Assembly: GCF_011008845.1 (NCBI RefSeq)
Contig: NZ_JAAIWM010000001.1
Location: forward strand, 496,001-560,000
Reading direction: 5' to 3'
DNA length: 64,000 nt
From: Bacillus mesophilus
Lineage (GTDB): Bacteria > Bacillota > Bacilli > Bacillales > SA4
Position numbers and translations under genes: made by a program. The notes under the pieces were generated by a model, which worked only from the letters and a program-made list of their open reading frames with translations, did no database searches and had not been told where the DNA came from. Each line of letters starts with the position of its first letter. Position 1 is the first letter of the stretch. This document shows, in pieces, positions 47,777 through 57,315 of the stretch.

Positions 47777-48631
47777 ATGATTAAACTACTAACTGATAGT
47801 GGCTGTGATTTACCAAAGGAATATCTTGATCAGGAAAAGGTACATCTGTTTCCCTTAGTTGTTCACTTAGATGGGGAAGACTATTTTGATATGGAAACAA
47901 TTGATTCATCAAAAATATATGAAGCAATGAGAAATGAGCTTGTTCCGAAGACCTCACAGGTTCCACCAACAAGATTTGAAGACACGTTTACTGCACTAGC
48001 AAAGGAAAAGGCTGAGGTATTTTACGTATCCTTTTCATCTGAGCTCTCTGGAACATACCAGACTGCCAGAATGATGGCAGAACAAGTTAAAGAACAATTC
48101 CCAGATTTTAAAATTACGGTTTTGGATACAAAATGTGCTTCTTTAGGCATGGGATTAGTTGTAAGAAAAGCTGTTGAACTCATAGAGAGTGGTCTTACAT
48201 ACAGTGAAGTGGTTGAACAAACCACGTTCTTCGCAGAGCATATGGAGCATATTGTGACAGTTGACAACCTAGATTATCTGGCAAGAGGTGGAAGAGTTTC
48301 TAAGGCTTCTGCTTTTGTAGGAGGATTACTCAATATTAAACCTCTGCTACATGTTGATGAGGGTAAATTAATCCCGATCGAGAAAATTCGTGGTCGTAAA
48401 AAAGTGTTGCAAAGAATGATTGATCTAATGAAAGAACGTGGACAAGACTTAACAAGTCAAACGATTGGTATTAGTCATGGAGAAGATGAAGAAACAGCCT
48501 TGTTCCTTCAAGAGAAAATTAAGGAACAGTTAGGCTGTGAAACTTTTCTCATTACAAAAATCGGCTCAGCAATTGGAGCACATGCAGGACCTGGAACGAT
48601 TGGACTTTATTTTGTAAACAAACTACAATGA
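47777..48631 (+). CDS. yitS: DegV family fatty-acid-binding protein (YitS)
   Basis: 284 residues from the ATG at 47777 (AGAGGTGATG upstream); the in-frame start at 47729 is rejected. DegV fold: N-terminal IKLLTDSGCDLPKEYL, TSQVPPTRFEDTF, SFSSELSGTYQTARMM and the C-terminal KIGSAIGAHAGPGTIGLYF motif, which together form the fatty-acid pocket. Family members such as FakB pass exogenous fatty acids to the FakA kinase. Its partner kinase is not in this window. Divergent from yitT. Confidence 0.93.
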   Translation: MIKLLTDSGCDLPKEYLDQEKVHLFPLVVHLDGEDYFDMETIDSSKIYEAMRNELVPKTSQVPPTRFEDTFTALAKEKAEVFYVSFSSELSGTYQTARMMAEQVKEQFPDFKITVLDTKCASLGMGLVVRKAVELIESGLTYSEVVEQTTFFAEHMEHIVTVDNLDYLARGGRVSKASAFVGGLLNIKPLLHVDEGKLIPIEKIRGRKKVLQRMIDLMKERGQDLTSQTIGISHGEDEETALFLQEKIKEQLGCETFLITKIGSAIGAHAGPGTIGLYFVNKLQ

Positions 48632-48723
48632 TTGAATTGTGCGCATTCTTAATGGTTCTTACATAAAGATTGCATTTTCTACAAACGCTAAGGATGTACC
48701 TTTATTTTGAGAGGAGCATCCAT

Positions 48724-48855
48724 ATGCGTCATACAAGTGATAATGACAAAAAAGCCTTTGATAATAATGCTAAACGTGCCCAAAAGAATGAAGAGCGAGA
48801 AGAAAATCGCCAGAAGGGTAAGCGTCAATATTCAAAGAAAACAGATCATTTATAA
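48724..48855 (+). CDS. DUF3941-like small basic protein
   Basis: 43 residues, ATG at 48724 preceded by GAGAGGAG. Very hydrophilic and basic: MRHTSDNDKKAFDNNAKRAQ then a Lys/Arg-rich tail ending KKTDHL, resembling the short DUF3941 proteins of Bacillaceae. No membrane segment. Lies downstream of yitS with its own terminator, which overlaps the end of mscL. Function unknown. Confidence 0.7.
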   Translation: MRHTSDNDKKAFDNNAKRAQKNEEREENRQKGKRQYSKKTDHL

Positions 48856-48882
48856 AAGCTTGGCAGATGCCAAGCTTTTATT
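48853..48882. terminator. Bidirectional terminator (DUF3941-like gene / mscL)
   Basis: AAAGCTTGGCA / TGCCAAGCTTT stem flanked by A and T tracts between convergent genes. Confidence 0.9.
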
Positions 48883-49337
48883 TATGTAGTAACTAAGTCT
48901 AAGTCAGCCGTACATTGTGGACATTTTATCGCTTTAAGGGGAATAGCTGTAATACAATAAGGACACTTCTTATCTGTAGGTGCAGATGGTACCTTTTCCT
49001 CTTTTCTTTTCAGCTTATTAATTTTTCGAATCACGAGAAAAATGACAAAAGCTGTGATTAAAAATTGGATAATATTATTTAAAAAGATTCCGTAATTAAT
49101 CGTAGCGGCCCCAGCCTCTTGTGCCTCTGAAAGAGATTTATAATCTTTATTTCCAAGCGTGTAAAATAAATTTGTAAAGTCCACTTTTCCAAGTAACATA
49201 CCAATTGGTGGCATCACTATATCATTTACAAGTGAAGAAACGATCTTATTAAATGCTCCACCAATAATAACACCCACCGCTAAATCAATTACATTTCCCT
49301 TAACCGCAAATTCTTTAAATTCCTTTATTAACCCCAT
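48882..49337 (-). CDS. mscL: Large-conductance mechanosensitive channel with C-terminal zinc ribbon
   Basis: Pentameric channel that opens under membrane tension to release solutes in osmotic downshock. 151 residues. N-terminal amphipathic helix and TM1 ([20 protein letters not shown] then [10 protein letters not shown]) and TM2 ([21 protein letters not shown]) are canonical. Instead of the plain helical tail, residues 125-142 form a CPYC-x10-CPQC rubredoxin-type zinc ribbon. This adds a possible metal or redox-sensitive module in the cytoplasm. Start supported by AAAGGAGAG. Confidence 0.95.
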   Translation of the reverse strand: MGLIKEFKEFAVKGNVIDLAVGVIIGGAFNKIVSSLVNDIVMPPIGMLLGKVDFTNLFYTLGNKDYKSLSEAQEAGAATINYGIFLNNIIQFLITAFVIFLVIRKINKLKRKEEKVPSAPTDKKCPYCITAIPLKAIKCPQCTADLDLVTT

Positions 49338-49369
49338 TTCAACTCTCCTTTCTGTATCATACTTTGCAC

Positions 49370-49400
49370 AAAAAAGGTCAGCAATATTTGCTGACCTTAA
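49370..49400 (-). terminator. Terminator of BMP-lipoprotein/chemoreceptor operon
   Basis: On the minus strand AAGGTCAGCAAA / TTTGCTGACCTT followed by TTTTTT. Confidence 0.9.
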
Positions 49401-49402
49401 AA

Positions 49403-51055
49403 TTAACTCAACTTAAATTGAGATAACATTTGATTTAGTTCATTTGTTAAATCTCTCATTGCTGTCACTTTGGCTGCAAGCTTTCCGAATGCTTGTAGTT
49501 GTTCAGTTGTAGACGCTGAAATTTCTTCACTTCCTGCAGCAGACTGCTGTACAACTGAGCTTATATTGCCAACTGAATCTAACACTTGGTTACCAATTTT
49601 TTTAGATTGTGACATCCCATCCACAATTCCTTGAATGTGGGAGGAAATGTTTTGTACCTTTTGATCAATAGTTTCAAATGCCTCATTCGTAACAATCATT
49701 GATTGTTCCTGCTTCTGAGCAATGTCTACCCCTTGATTCACTGATTTAACAATTTCAGATAATCCCGCTTGAATATGTTCAACCATGCTGAAAATTTCTG
49801 CGGTTGCTTTTGTTGATTCCTCCGCTAGCTTTCTAACCTCATCTGCAACTACAGCAAAGCCTTTTCCAGCTTCTCCTGCACGAGCTGCTTCGATCGCCGC
49901 ATTTAAAGCTAGAAGATTTGTTTGGCCAGCAATAGAGGATACCGAAGTAGCCATTTCTTCGATTTTGCTAGCATACCCTGCAAATGCCTTCGTTGCTGTT
50001 TCTATTTTATTCGTTGAGGAGATATTTTTAGTTAGAAGATTACGTTGTTCCTCCATCGCTTTTCTTCCTGAACCAATTGAATCCACTGTTTCTAATCCAA
50101 AGGCAGCTGTTTGTTTAGAAGCCTCTAGGTTCTTTTCAAACTCTTGATCTAGTTGCTCTACTAGATGCACAGAGTTCTGAAGATCCTCAGAAATGGCTTG
50201 TGATCCATGTGAAAGCTCATCAGTTGAGACCGCTACTTGGTTACTAATTTCAACGAGTCCCTTATTCTCATCCTCAATTTCACGTGAAAATTGCTCAACT
50301 TTTTTACTTACATTTTCTACTGAACCAATTAACCCTCTTAATTGGTCCACCATTTGAGTAAAGGAGTTGTTTAAGTCACCAATTTCATCATTTTTAGAAT
50401 AATAAACTTGTTCGACAACAAGGTCCCCTGCTGATACTCTTCTTGCATTCTCTGTTAAAGCTTGTAATGGCTTCGTGATTGAGATGGTTAAACGATAGCT
50501 TAAAAGAATAGAAGCAAGTATTAAAATAACAGATCCGATCGCTGCAACTGCAATAACCATTCCAATCTTACTTTTTAAACTTTCTTGTATTTGTTCATAG
50601 TGCGTTGATGCGTATAAGTTTAATAGATGTATATCATTAATTACTCCGTCCGTTCGAATGGACTGTCTTTTAACCTCTGCAGCATTATTACTTTCTAATG
50701 CTAGTTTAGCTTCAGCATGAAGGTTTTCGAATTTAACTTTAGACTTCTTAATGACTTCACTCATGAGTGGAATAGAACTTAATTGTTCAACAGAATTAAA
50801 GCTTTCTTGAGTAGAACTTAGCTGATTAAAAGCTTCTGCTTTATTTCCTTCCGTCATATTGAAAGAGAAATTGTTTAAACTTTGCTTTGTAATCTTTATT
50901 TCTGCATCTAAATGTTGCACAGATAGTAAGAATGGTACAAAATTCGTATTGGATTTATCAATCTCAATCATCTTTACAATAATATACCCAATCATAGCAA
51001 TGGCAAGAACCAAGCCAATCATTGATTGTAACATTAGCTTCTTTTTCAAATTCAT
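49403..51055 (-). CDS. Methyl-accepting chemotaxis protein in operon with BMP lipoprotein
   Basis: Transmembrane chemoreceptor, 550 residues from the ATG at 51055, 6 bases after AAGGAGGTGG; the in-frame ATG at 51064 abuts that site. TM1 about residues 9-29, a short helical extracellular sensor (residues 30-165, 4HB-like), TM2 about 168-188, HAMP about 189-243 and a signalling domain with the hairpin tip [20 protein letters not shown]. It begins 20 bases after the BMP-family lipoprotein gene and shares its sigma-D-type promoter, suggesting the lipoprotein presents ligand to this receptor. Confidence 0.94.
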   Translation of the reverse strand: MNLKKKLMLQSMIGLVLAIAMIGYIIVKMIEIDKSNTNFVPFLLSVQHLDAEIKITKQSLNNFSFNMTEGNKAEAFNQLSSTQESFNSVEQLSSIPLMSEVIKKSKVKFENLHAEAKLALESNNAAEVKRQSIRTDGVINDIHLLNLYASTHYEQIQESLKSKIGMVIAVAAIGSVILILASILLSYRLTISITKPLQALTENARRVSAGDLVVEQVYYSKNDEIGDLNNSFTQMVDQLRGLIGSVENVSKKVEQFSREIEDENKGLVEISNQVAVSTDELSHGSQAISEDLQNSVHLVEQLDQEFEKNLEASKQTAAFGLETVDSIGSGRKAMEEQRNLLTKNISSTNKIETATKAFAGYASKIEEMATSVSSIAGQTNLLALNAAIEAARAGEAGKGFAVVADEVRKLAEESTKATAEIFSMVEHIQAGLSEIVKSVNQGVDIAQKQEQSMIVTNEAFETIDQKVQNISSHIQGIVDGMSQSKKIGNQVLDSVGNISSVVQQSAAGSEEISASTTEQLQAFGKLAAKVTAMRDLTNELNQMLSQFKLS

Positions 51056-51075
51056 AGCATCCACCTCCTTAGGTT

Positions 51076-52059
51076 TTATTCAGTTACAGTAATAGTTCCT
51101 GATTTGATGTTTTCTTTGTTAGTTTCGATTATGTTTAGTTGTTGCTCAGTAAACGGAATAATTCGAATTGGTGCTAGATCCACACCATTTTCCTTTAGTC
51201 CTAGCTCAACATGTCCAGTAGGAAGTTCTCCATTTTCAACAAATGTCGAGATTACTTGATAAAGAGCAACATCTACATTTTTGAGCATGGACGTGATCAC
51301 AGCCTTCTCTGCATAAAAGTATTGATCACTATCAACACCAATTGCATAAATTCCTTTGTTTTGTGCTTCTCTCAATACACCCACTCCGGTAAATCCTGCA
51401 GCAGCATACAAGACATCTGAACCATTTGAGATCATTTGACTAGCCATAGTTGCTCCAAGTTGATCATTACCAAAGTCACCAGCATATTCAATAACAACTT
51501 CTATATCAGGATTAATAGATTTTGCCCCTTGTAAGAACCCATTAGCAAATTTATTAATTAATGGAACGTCTGCTCCACCAATAAAACCAAGTTTATTCGT
51601 TTTTGTTGCCAACGCCGCTGCCACACCTGCTAAGAAGCTTCCCTCATCTTCTTTAAATGTAATGGATGTTATGTTATCAAGCTCTGAGACAGAGTCTATT
51701 AAAATGAATTTTTGTTCTGGATATTTTTGTGCAACCTTTTCTATATCTTCTTGAACCATAAAGCCTAAACCAACGACAACATCGTTTTCAGCTTCAACTA
51801 GTTCCGTTAGCCCCTGTTCATATGTTTCGGTCTCACTTAACTCACGATAATCAAATAAAATATTTAATTCATCTCTAGCTTTCATCAAACCATGAAAAGC
51901 AGCATCGGAGAAGGATTGGTCTCCCAGCCCTACATCTGAAAGCATAATGCCGATCTTGATTGTGTTTACATCTTCAACTGAGCTTAATTGATCTGTAGAA
52001 GTACAACCACCGAGTATTAAAGCTAAAATCAACAAAAAAGAGAATAATATTTTCCTCAT
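51076..52059 (-). CDS. BMP/PnrA-family substrate-binding lipoprotein
   Basis: 327 residues. Signal peptide with lipobox LGGC near residue 19. Basic-membrane-protein fold, similar to PnrA nucleoside-binding proteins and to Med: [22 protein letters not shown] near residue 36, [35 protein letters not shown] and [17 protein letters not shown]. No ABC permease or ATPase gene is adjacent. Instead a chemoreceptor gene follows after 20 bases, and a sigma-D-type promoter lies just upstream (AAGGAG ribosome-binding site). Family knowledge suggests nucleoside binding; a chemotactic role is an inference from context. Confidence 0.9.
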   Translation of the reverse strand: MRKILFSFLLILALILGGCTSTDQLSSVEDVNTIKIGIMLSDVGLGDQSFSDAAFHGLMKARDELNILFDYRELSETETYEQGLTELVEAENDVVVGLGFMVQEDIEKVAQKYPEQKFILIDSVSELDNITSITFKEDEGSFLAGVAAALATKTNKLGFIGGADVPLINKFANGFLQGAKSINPDIEVVIEYAGDFGNDQLGATMASQMISNGSDVLYAAAGFTGVGVLREAQNKGIYAIGVDSDQYFYAEKAVITSMLKNVDVALYQVISTFVENGELPTGHVELGLKENGVDLAPIRIIPFTEQQLNIIETNKENIKSGTITVTE

Positions 52060-52091
52060 TTTTTCACTCCTTATTTTAAATCATATCGATT

Positions 52092-52118
52092 TTATCGACA
52101 TGATTCGACTTTAATTTA
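52092..52118 (-). promoter_or_regulatory. Sigma-D promoter of the BMP lipoprotein/chemoreceptor operon
   Basis: On the minus strand TAAA (52118-52115), exactly 15 bases, then GTCGATAA (52099-52092): 11 of 12 positions of the sigma-D consensus TAAA-N15-GCCGATAA. The predicted transcript would start about 25 bases before the lipoprotein ATG at 52059, leaving room for the AAGGAG site. Confidence 0.75.
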
Positions 52119-52160
52119 GCAATTTGTAAGAAGTAAAAATTGTAAGTTTATACTGAAAAT

Positions 52161-52191
52161 AAAAAAAGGCTACTGAATAATTCCAGTAGCC
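52161..52191 (-). terminator. Terminator of yitL
   Basis: GGCTACTG / CAGTAGCC stem followed on the minus strand by a seven-base T tract. Confidence 0.88.
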
Positions 52192-52198
52192 ATCCCAT

Positions 52199-53059
52199 CT
52201 ATTTTCTAGAGGTAAAGTAGGTCCAACCATCCTCTTGATATACTTTTTCTTCCTTCATTAGCTTTCCTAATGCACGTTTGAAAGCACCCTTACTCATTTC
52301 AAATCTTGCTTGGATATCTTCACTGTTACTCTTATCCCAATATGGCATCGCACCACCACGACCCTCCATATATTCATAAATAACCTGAGAGTCCTCATCC
52401 ATGCCTTCATGGGCTCTAGGTAATAATGAAACATTAACTGTTCCATCTTCCTTCACATCGATAATTCTTCCTTCGATCGTTTGTCCTAAACGGGGCTCTA
52501 CTCTACGCTGAGAATCATGAATAAACCCGATGTACTTTTCTTCAGTTAGCATATATGAACCAATTTTTACGGTTCTATATATAACCCCTCTTACATTTTT
52601 ATTAAAAGCATTTCTCGATGCTGCCATGGAAAGTTCTTGTATGACAGGATCTGTTGCAAGCTTCGCAAACAAACGACCATTTCGGTCTAGCTTTAGACTA
52701 CAATAAAGTCGGTCACCCTCAGTTGGCCACACTTCCTCGAACAAGGGTAAATCATCTCTAGACACTAACATATCCTTTGTAAGCCCAATATCAATGAAGA
52801 CACCTAGTCCTTCATTAACACCCACTACGTCAACCCAATCATAAGTTTCCATAGTAATCTTTGGTGTCTTCATCGTTGCAATAGGTCTACCTTCATGGTC
52901 ATGGTAGACAAATACCTCTATTTGGTCATCTAAATCGATCTCACCTATTACCTCTTTGTTTGGTAGTAATACCTCTTCGTTTTCATCTGTCACATAAAAT
53001 CCAAAATCAACTTCTCTATTTACAATTAGAGTTTGAATCATACCTGGATTAATTGCCAT
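52199..53059 (-). CDS. yitL: S1-domain RNA-binding protein YitL (CvfB)
   Basis: 286 residues; CvfB/YitL family with tandem S1-like OB folds and a C-terminal winged helix, which binds RNA and affects virulence gene expression in Staphylococcus. Visible: VNEGLGVFIDIGLTKDMLVS (S1 strand motif) near residue 79, IEGRIIDVKEDGTVNVSLLP near 185 and a winged-helix tail (DIQARFEMSKGAFKRALGKL). Start supported by AAAAGGTGGG. Next to divergent yitK as in B. subtilis. Confidence 0.92.
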   Translation of the reverse strand: MAINPGMIQTLIVNREVDFGFYVTDENEEVLLPNKEVIGEIDLDDQIEVFVYHDHEGRPIATMKTPKITMETYDWVDVVGVNEGLGVFIDIGLTKDMLVSRDDLPLFEEVWPTEGDRLYCSLKLDRNGRLFAKLATDPVIQELSMAASRNAFNKNVRGVIYRTVKIGSYMLTEEKYIGFIHDSQRRVEPRLGQTIEGRIIDVKEDGTVNVSLLPRAHEGMDEDSQVIYEYMEGRGGAMPYWDKSNSEDIQARFEMSKGAFKRALGKLMKEEKVYQEDGWTYFTSRK

Positions 53060-53238
53060 TTATGTACCCACCTTTTAATTGATATCCTAGATATCATTGT
53101 TTCCATTTCGAACCATTATATCACTATTTTATTCACAAGGTAGTGATATTTAATCTTCTAGGTATGATAACTTGTCTTAAAAGGGTTATATTTTGTACAA
53201 TATGTTCATAGATGAATACATACGGAGGGGATGAATAA

Positions 53239-53730
53239 ATGTCAAAGGAAAGCTCATTTGATATTGTTTCAAAGGTAGAACTACCAGAGGTCACAAATGC
53301 AATAAGCATTGCATTAAAAGAAATACAAACTCGTTATGATTTTAAAGGAAGCAAAAGTGATATTTCATTAGACAAGGAGGAGCTTGTACTTGTTTCTGAT
53401 GATGAATATAAATTAGAGCAGCTTAAGGATGTACTGATTAGTAAGCTCATTAAAAGAGGAGTTCCCACTAAAAACATCGATTACGGGAAAATTGAAAAAG
53501 CTTCAGGTGGAACTGTTCGCCAAAGAGGCAAGCTAGTTCAAGGGATTGATAAAGAAAATGCTAAAAAGATCAATACGTTAATTAAAAACTCTGGTCTAAA
53601 AGTGAAAAGCCAAATACAAGATGATCAGATCCGTGTTACCGCTAAGAGCCGTGATGATTTACAGGCGATCATCTCAGCAGTAAAGCAGGCGGATTTAACA
53701 GTTGAAGTCCAGTTTATGAACTACCGATAA
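53239..53730 (+). CDS. yitK: YajQ-family protein YitK
   Basis: 163 residues, the exact family length. N-terminal [19 protein letters not shown] and [14 protein letters not shown] motifs and the second half with [20 protein letters not shown] are characteristic of YajQ (DUF520), a nucleotide- or RNA-binding protein; Xanthomonas members bind cyclic di-GMP. Strong ribosome-binding site (GGAGGGG). Followed by a terminator. The specific role in Bacillus is unknown. Confidence 0.95.
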   Translation: MSKESSFDIVSKVELPEVTNAISIALKEIQTRYDFKGSKSDISLDKEELVLVSDDEYKLEQLKDVLISKLIKRGVPTKNIDYGKIEKASGGTVRQRGKLVQGIDKENAKKINTLIKNSGLKVKSQIQDDQIRVTAKSRDDLQAIISAVKQADLTVEVQFMNYR

Positions 53731-53750
53731 AACAAAAGACGGAAGCACTA

Positions 53751-53784
53751 AAATAACAGAGTAGTTTACTCTGTTATTTTTTTG
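53751..53784 (+). terminator. Terminator of yitK
   Basis: AAATAACAGAGTA / TACTCTGTTATTT stem followed by T tract. Confidence 0.92.
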
Positions 53785-53828
53785 TATATTCGGCATACTA
53801 ACCCTTAGACGTTAGTAAGGGGGATATT

Positions 53829-54701
53829 ATGAGCAATAATCAAAAACAAACACACCAAACTTTGCCTCCTCAGCATCAGGACCGACAGCCTGGGATAGAA
53901 TCAGAGATGAATCCTACTCCTGTTTCCGTTGATTCTAGCTATAGAGGGAGCAATAAACTTCAAGGAAAGACAGCCGTGATTACAGGTGGTGACAGTGGTA
54001 TAGGAAAGTCTGTTGCCATTTACTTTGCAAAAGAAGGCGCAAACGTTGTTATTATTTATTTGGATGAGCACGAGGATGCTAATTCAACAAAACAATTAGT
54101 AGAAGCGGAAGGCTCAAAGTGTCTGTTGCTAGCAGGTAATGCTGGTAATGAACATTTTTGTCAGGAAGCTGTGCAACAGACTATACAAACTTTCGGTAGT
54201 ATAGATATTGTTGTAAACAATGCTGCTGAACAACATCCGCAGAATAGTATTGAGGAAATTACAGCCGAACAACTAGAAAAGACTTTTAGAACCAATGTTT
54301 TTTCATATTTTTACTTAACAAAGGCTGCCCTTCCTCATTTAAAAGAAGGAAGCTCCATTATCAATACAACATCCATTACTGCATATGAGGGAAATGAAAA
54401 GCTACTTGACTATTCCTCCACAAAAGGAGCAATCGTAACCTTCACACGCTCCTTATCTAAACAATTAATCAATCGTGGCATTCGAGTAAATGGCGTTGCG
54501 CCGGGTCCAATTTGGACACCATTAATTCCATCGACTTTCACAAGTGAAGAAGTTGCAAGCTTCGGAGCTAATACACCGATGAAACGTCCTGGACAGCCAT
54601 GTGAACTAGGTCCAAGCTATGTCTTTTTAGCATCTAACGACTCTTCCTATATGTCTGGACAAATTCTTCATATTAATGGTGGTACCATTGTAAATGGGTA
54701 G
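53829..54701 (+). CDS. SDR family oxidoreductase (YhxD/YhdF-like general-stress type)
   Basis: Cytoplasmic NAD(P)-dependent short-chain dehydrogenase of 290 residues. A hydrophilic N-terminal extension of about 45 residues (PPQHQDRQPGIESEMNP) is typical of the YhdF/YhxC/YhxD/YdaD group. Rossmann motif TGGDSGIGKS near residue 53, NNAA near 132, Ser in NTTSITAYEG and the catalytic YSSTK near 198. The C-terminal SYMSGQILHINGGTIVNG is conserved. Start supported by AAGGGGG. Related B. subtilis genes are often under sigma-B, but no such promoter was identified here. Confidence 0.88.
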   Translation: MSNNQKQTHQTLPPQHQDRQPGIESEMNPTPVSVDSSYRGSNKLQGKTAVITGGDSGIGKSVAIYFAKEGANVVIIYLDEHEDANSTKQLVEAEGSKCLLLAGNAGNEHFCQEAVQQTIQTFGSIDIVVNNAAEQHPQNSIEEITAEQLEKTFRTNVFSYFYLTKAALPHLKEGSSIINTTSITAYEGNEKLLDYSSTKGAIVTFTRSLSKQLINRGIRVNGVAPGPIWTPLIPSTFTSEEVASFGANTPMKRPGQPCELGPSYVFLASNDSSYMSGQILHINGGTIVNG

Positions 54702-54733
54702 TTAGTAGATTTCTGAAAATCTACATGGTTCTG

Positions 54734-54765
54734 GTCCTTCATCTCTAGAATGAAGGATTTTCTTT
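54734..54765 (+). terminator. Terminator of SDR gene
   Basis: TCCTTCAT / ATGAAGGA stem followed by TTTTCTTTT. Confidence 0.85.
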
Positions 54766-54771
54766 TCACAC

Positions 54772-54809
54772 AAAAAAAGACGTGAATCTAGTATGATTCA
54801 CGTCTTTTT
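54772..54809. terminator. Bidirectional terminator, mainly for the FabG-like gene
   Basis: AAAAGACGTGAATC / GATTCACGTCTTTTT stem with T tracts on both strands. Confidence 0.9.
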
Positions 54810-54816
54810 CTTTTAC

Positions 54817-55539
54817 TTATGAAGGATTTGTTGACCATAATCCCGCTGATTTAACAAATACTCGACGATTCAACTTTAATTGGGAGACGATTAACTCTGC
54901 AAGATCTTCTGGTTGCATGAACTTCTCTAGATTATTTTCACTAATCAAATTAGTATCAAAAGCAAGATCAGTTGCTACCGTGCTTGGCGTTAAAGCACTT
55001 ACTCGAATATTATGCTTTCTTACCTCTAACATTAGTGACTCCGTTAACCCTAGGACCGCGAATTTAGATGCACTATAAGCACTTGTTACAGGAGCTCCTT
55101 TTTGACCTGCTGAAGAGGATATATTAATGATATCTCCTGACTTATTTTCTATCATGTCAGGTAACACCGCTCTTGTCACATTATAAACTCCCATAAGATT
55201 TACTTTAATAATGTTTTCCCACTCTTCAGGTGTTAAGTCAAGAAATCCACCAAATTTAGCAGTCCCAGCATTGTTTACTAGTATATCAATAGAGCCTAGG
55301 TCTTGTTTAATATGGTCTACTGCACTATGTACTGACTCTAGATCTGCAACATCGGCTACAGCCGCAGAAGCGTCCACATCAAACTCTGACAATTCTGCAA
55401 CTACCTTTTCTAGATTATTCATAGTCAACCCTACTAATCCAACGTTTACGCCTTCCTTAGCAAGAGCAATAGCAGTTGCCCTTCCAATTCCACGACCTGC
55501 ACCTGTGATTAGAGCCGTTTTACCTTTTAAATTTTCCAC
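54817..55539 (-). CDS. 3-ketoacyl-(ACP) reductase-like SDR (YoxD-like)
   Basis: 240-residue classical [11 protein letters not shown] cofactor motif at about residues 11-18, NNAG near 91, Ser in ISSSAGQKG near 141 and catalytic YSASK near 154. Resembles B. subtilis YoxD and the FabG family, but lies outside any fatty acid operon, so the substrate is uncertain. The GTG start at 55539 has TGGAGG 8 bases upstream. Convergent with the preceding SDR gene. Confidence 0.9.
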   Translation of the reverse strand: MENLKGKTALITGAGRGIGRATAIALAKEGVNVGLVGLTMNNLEKVVAELSEFDVDASAAVADVADLESVHSAVDHIKQDLGSIDILVNNAGTAKFGGFLDLTPEEWENIIKVNLMGVYNVTRAVLPDMIENKSGDIINISSSAGQKGAPVTSAYSASKFAVLGLTESLMLEVRKHNIRVSALTPSTVATDLAFDTNLISENNLEKFMQPEDLAELIVSQLKLNRRVFVKSAGLWSTNPS

Positions 55540-55646
55540 TACTTTTACCTCCAGTTTGATTCATTAGTAATTATGCGATGTATAATATTTTAGTATCAAA
55601 GGCTGTATAGTGATACCTCATTAAGACACTAGTTTAGCTTGTCCAA

Positions 55647-57125
55647 TTACTCATCTTTTCCCGCACTTTTTGACTTTCTCTTCACAAGATAAATAAATAT
55701 CCCAAACGCTGACCAAACTCCAACCATTCCTATAATGAACATCCAGTTAATACCTGTCTGTTCATGTAGCATAAAAATGTTAGCTGTTTCTCTGTCCATT
55801 ACTAGTAAGTACCTGTCTTCGTTGGCTCGAACGATTTCATCGCTTAAAAGTGCTCGAAGCTCTTGATTCTCACCAATTACTTCGACTGGTATGTCAGCAG
55901 TAATCGTTTCACTAGCATTATTGATCGCAATAATAGTAGATTCTTCTTCAAAAGTCCTTTTAAAAACTGCCATACCTTTTTGATTGAAGATCAATTCAAA
56001 GTCTCCATGTCGAAGCGAGGAATGGTGTTTTCTGATTTCTGCAAGCTTCGTCATATAATCTACAATTACCTTGTCTGCCCTAAACGCCATCATTCTATGA
56101 TTGTCAGGAACCTGTCCTCCATCTAAAGCAATTTCCGTACCATAATAAATCATCGGAATTCCTGGCGCTCCATATAGGTAGGTAAGTGCTAGCTTTAGGC
56201 GGGTCTCGGGATTTTGCCTCTTTTCGATGAGCTCCCTTGTAAAACGAACAGTCTGGTCATTGTCAATGAAATTTCCAATGACAAACGGATTTTCAAGGGT
56301 TGTTTGGTGTTGCTTGGAGATTTGATAAAGCTCGTCCAACGACTGATCAACCTCCCGGAAAGTTGAACTTGCCTCTTCGTAAAAAGAATAATCTCCAGAT
56401 GCATCTAGTAGGTCATCGTTAACCATACGATCACTAATTAGAAACAGGTCTTCTTTTGATTTCTTTACTTCTGCTGAGAATCTCTCCCAAAATGCTACTG
56501 ACGGTATATGTGCATTAACTAAGCGGTAGCCATCGATATCTGTTTCAGATACCCACCACTTGGCCATCTCTATAAGATATTGTTCCACCTCTGGAGTTTC
56601 ATGTAGAAGCTGGGGGATATCCGTTACGAGAACACCATCTTCTCCTGCTTCTGTATACCAGTCAGCTTTTTCAGGGTCAGCCAACCATTCGTGAGTAGTA
56701 GCAATGTGAGTGATTGGTAAGTCAACGATGACCTTTATGTTCTTCTCATGAGCAGCCTGAACTAATTGCTTAAATTCCTCTATTGTTCCAAAGTGCTCTT
56801 CAGTTTCATAGAAATCTTGAGGCCAATATCCGTGATAACCATCAGTTTCGTTATCTATGATTGGTGATAAAGAAATCGTTGTAAATCCTAGGTCTTTTAT
56901 ATAATCTAGCTTTTCTATTATTCCTTTAAAATCTCCCCCCTGATAAGTGAGTGGGTTTTGAATTGAAACATTGTGGTCATTTGTTACATCTCCATTATAA
57001 AAACGATCGATTGTTATTGAATAAATGATTTCATCCTGCCAATTTCGTGCTTCTTCTTCAACCGCCTTCGTTTGGCTTGAAAAAAGAAGAAATGGAATCA
57101 GCCACATAAGTATCTTCCTGCTCAA
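55647..57125 (-). CDS. Membrane-anchored GH13 alpha-amylase-fold protein lacking catalytic carboxylates
   Basis: 492 residues, intact frame. Signal peptide (residues 1-22), GH13 barrel, C-terminal beta domain and one C-terminal membrane helix (about 460-480) with a basic tail, so the protein is displayed outside the cell. GH13 landmarks are clear: GYHGYWPQDFY, DIDGYRL, NFIDN and PGIPMIYYGTEIALDGG. The catalytic positions are changed: nucleophile Asp after GYRL is Val203, acid/base Glu is Asp232 (LISDR in place of LxGEV), and the transition-state pair His-Asp is Asp290-Gln291; region I has PITH instead of xxNH. It is therefore probably not an active amylase. TTG start, GGGAGG upstream. Next to asnO. 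Confidence 0.88.
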   Translation of the reverse strand: MSRKILMWLIPFLLFSSQTKAVEEEARNWQDEIIYSITIDRFYNGDVTNDHNVSIQNPLTYQGGDFKGIIEKLDYIKDLGFTTISLSPIIDNETDGYHGYWPQDFYETEEHFGTIEEFKQLVQAAHEKNIKVIVDLPITHIATTHEWLADPEKADWYTEAGEDGVLVTDIPQLLHETPEVEQYLIEMAKWWVSETDIDGYRLVNAHIPSVAFWERFSAEVKKSKEDLFLISDRMVNDDLLDASGDYSFYEEASSTFREVDQSLDELYQISKQHQTTLENPFVIGNFIDNDQTVRFTRELIEKRQNPETRLKLALTYLYGAPGIPMIYYGTEIALDGGQVPDNHRMMAFRADKVIVDYMTKLAEIRKHHSSLRHGDFELIFNQKGMAVFKRTFEEESTIIAINNASETITADIPVEVIGENQELRALLSDEIVRANEDRYLLVMDRETANIFMLHEQTGINWMFIIGMVGVWSAFGIFIYLVKRKSKSAGKDE

Positions 57126-57262
57126 CTTTGTTCCTCCCTGTACCGTTCTCTATAAACCTTACTAGAGTAGTCATCTTATTCTAATAATAAACCTATTACC
57201 TAAGTGACATTATACATAGAAACGGGGTATTGACCAACTAATAAGGTCAAATCATAAAGTAT

Positions 57263-57297
57263 AAAAAAATACACCACTTTACAGTGATGTATTTTCT
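57263..57297 (-). terminator. Terminator of asnO
   Basis: AATACATCACT / AGTGGTGTATT imperfect stem with a T-rich tail on the minus strand. Confidence 0.75.
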
Positions 57298-57315
57298 TAC
57301 TTTGTATGAATTTAG

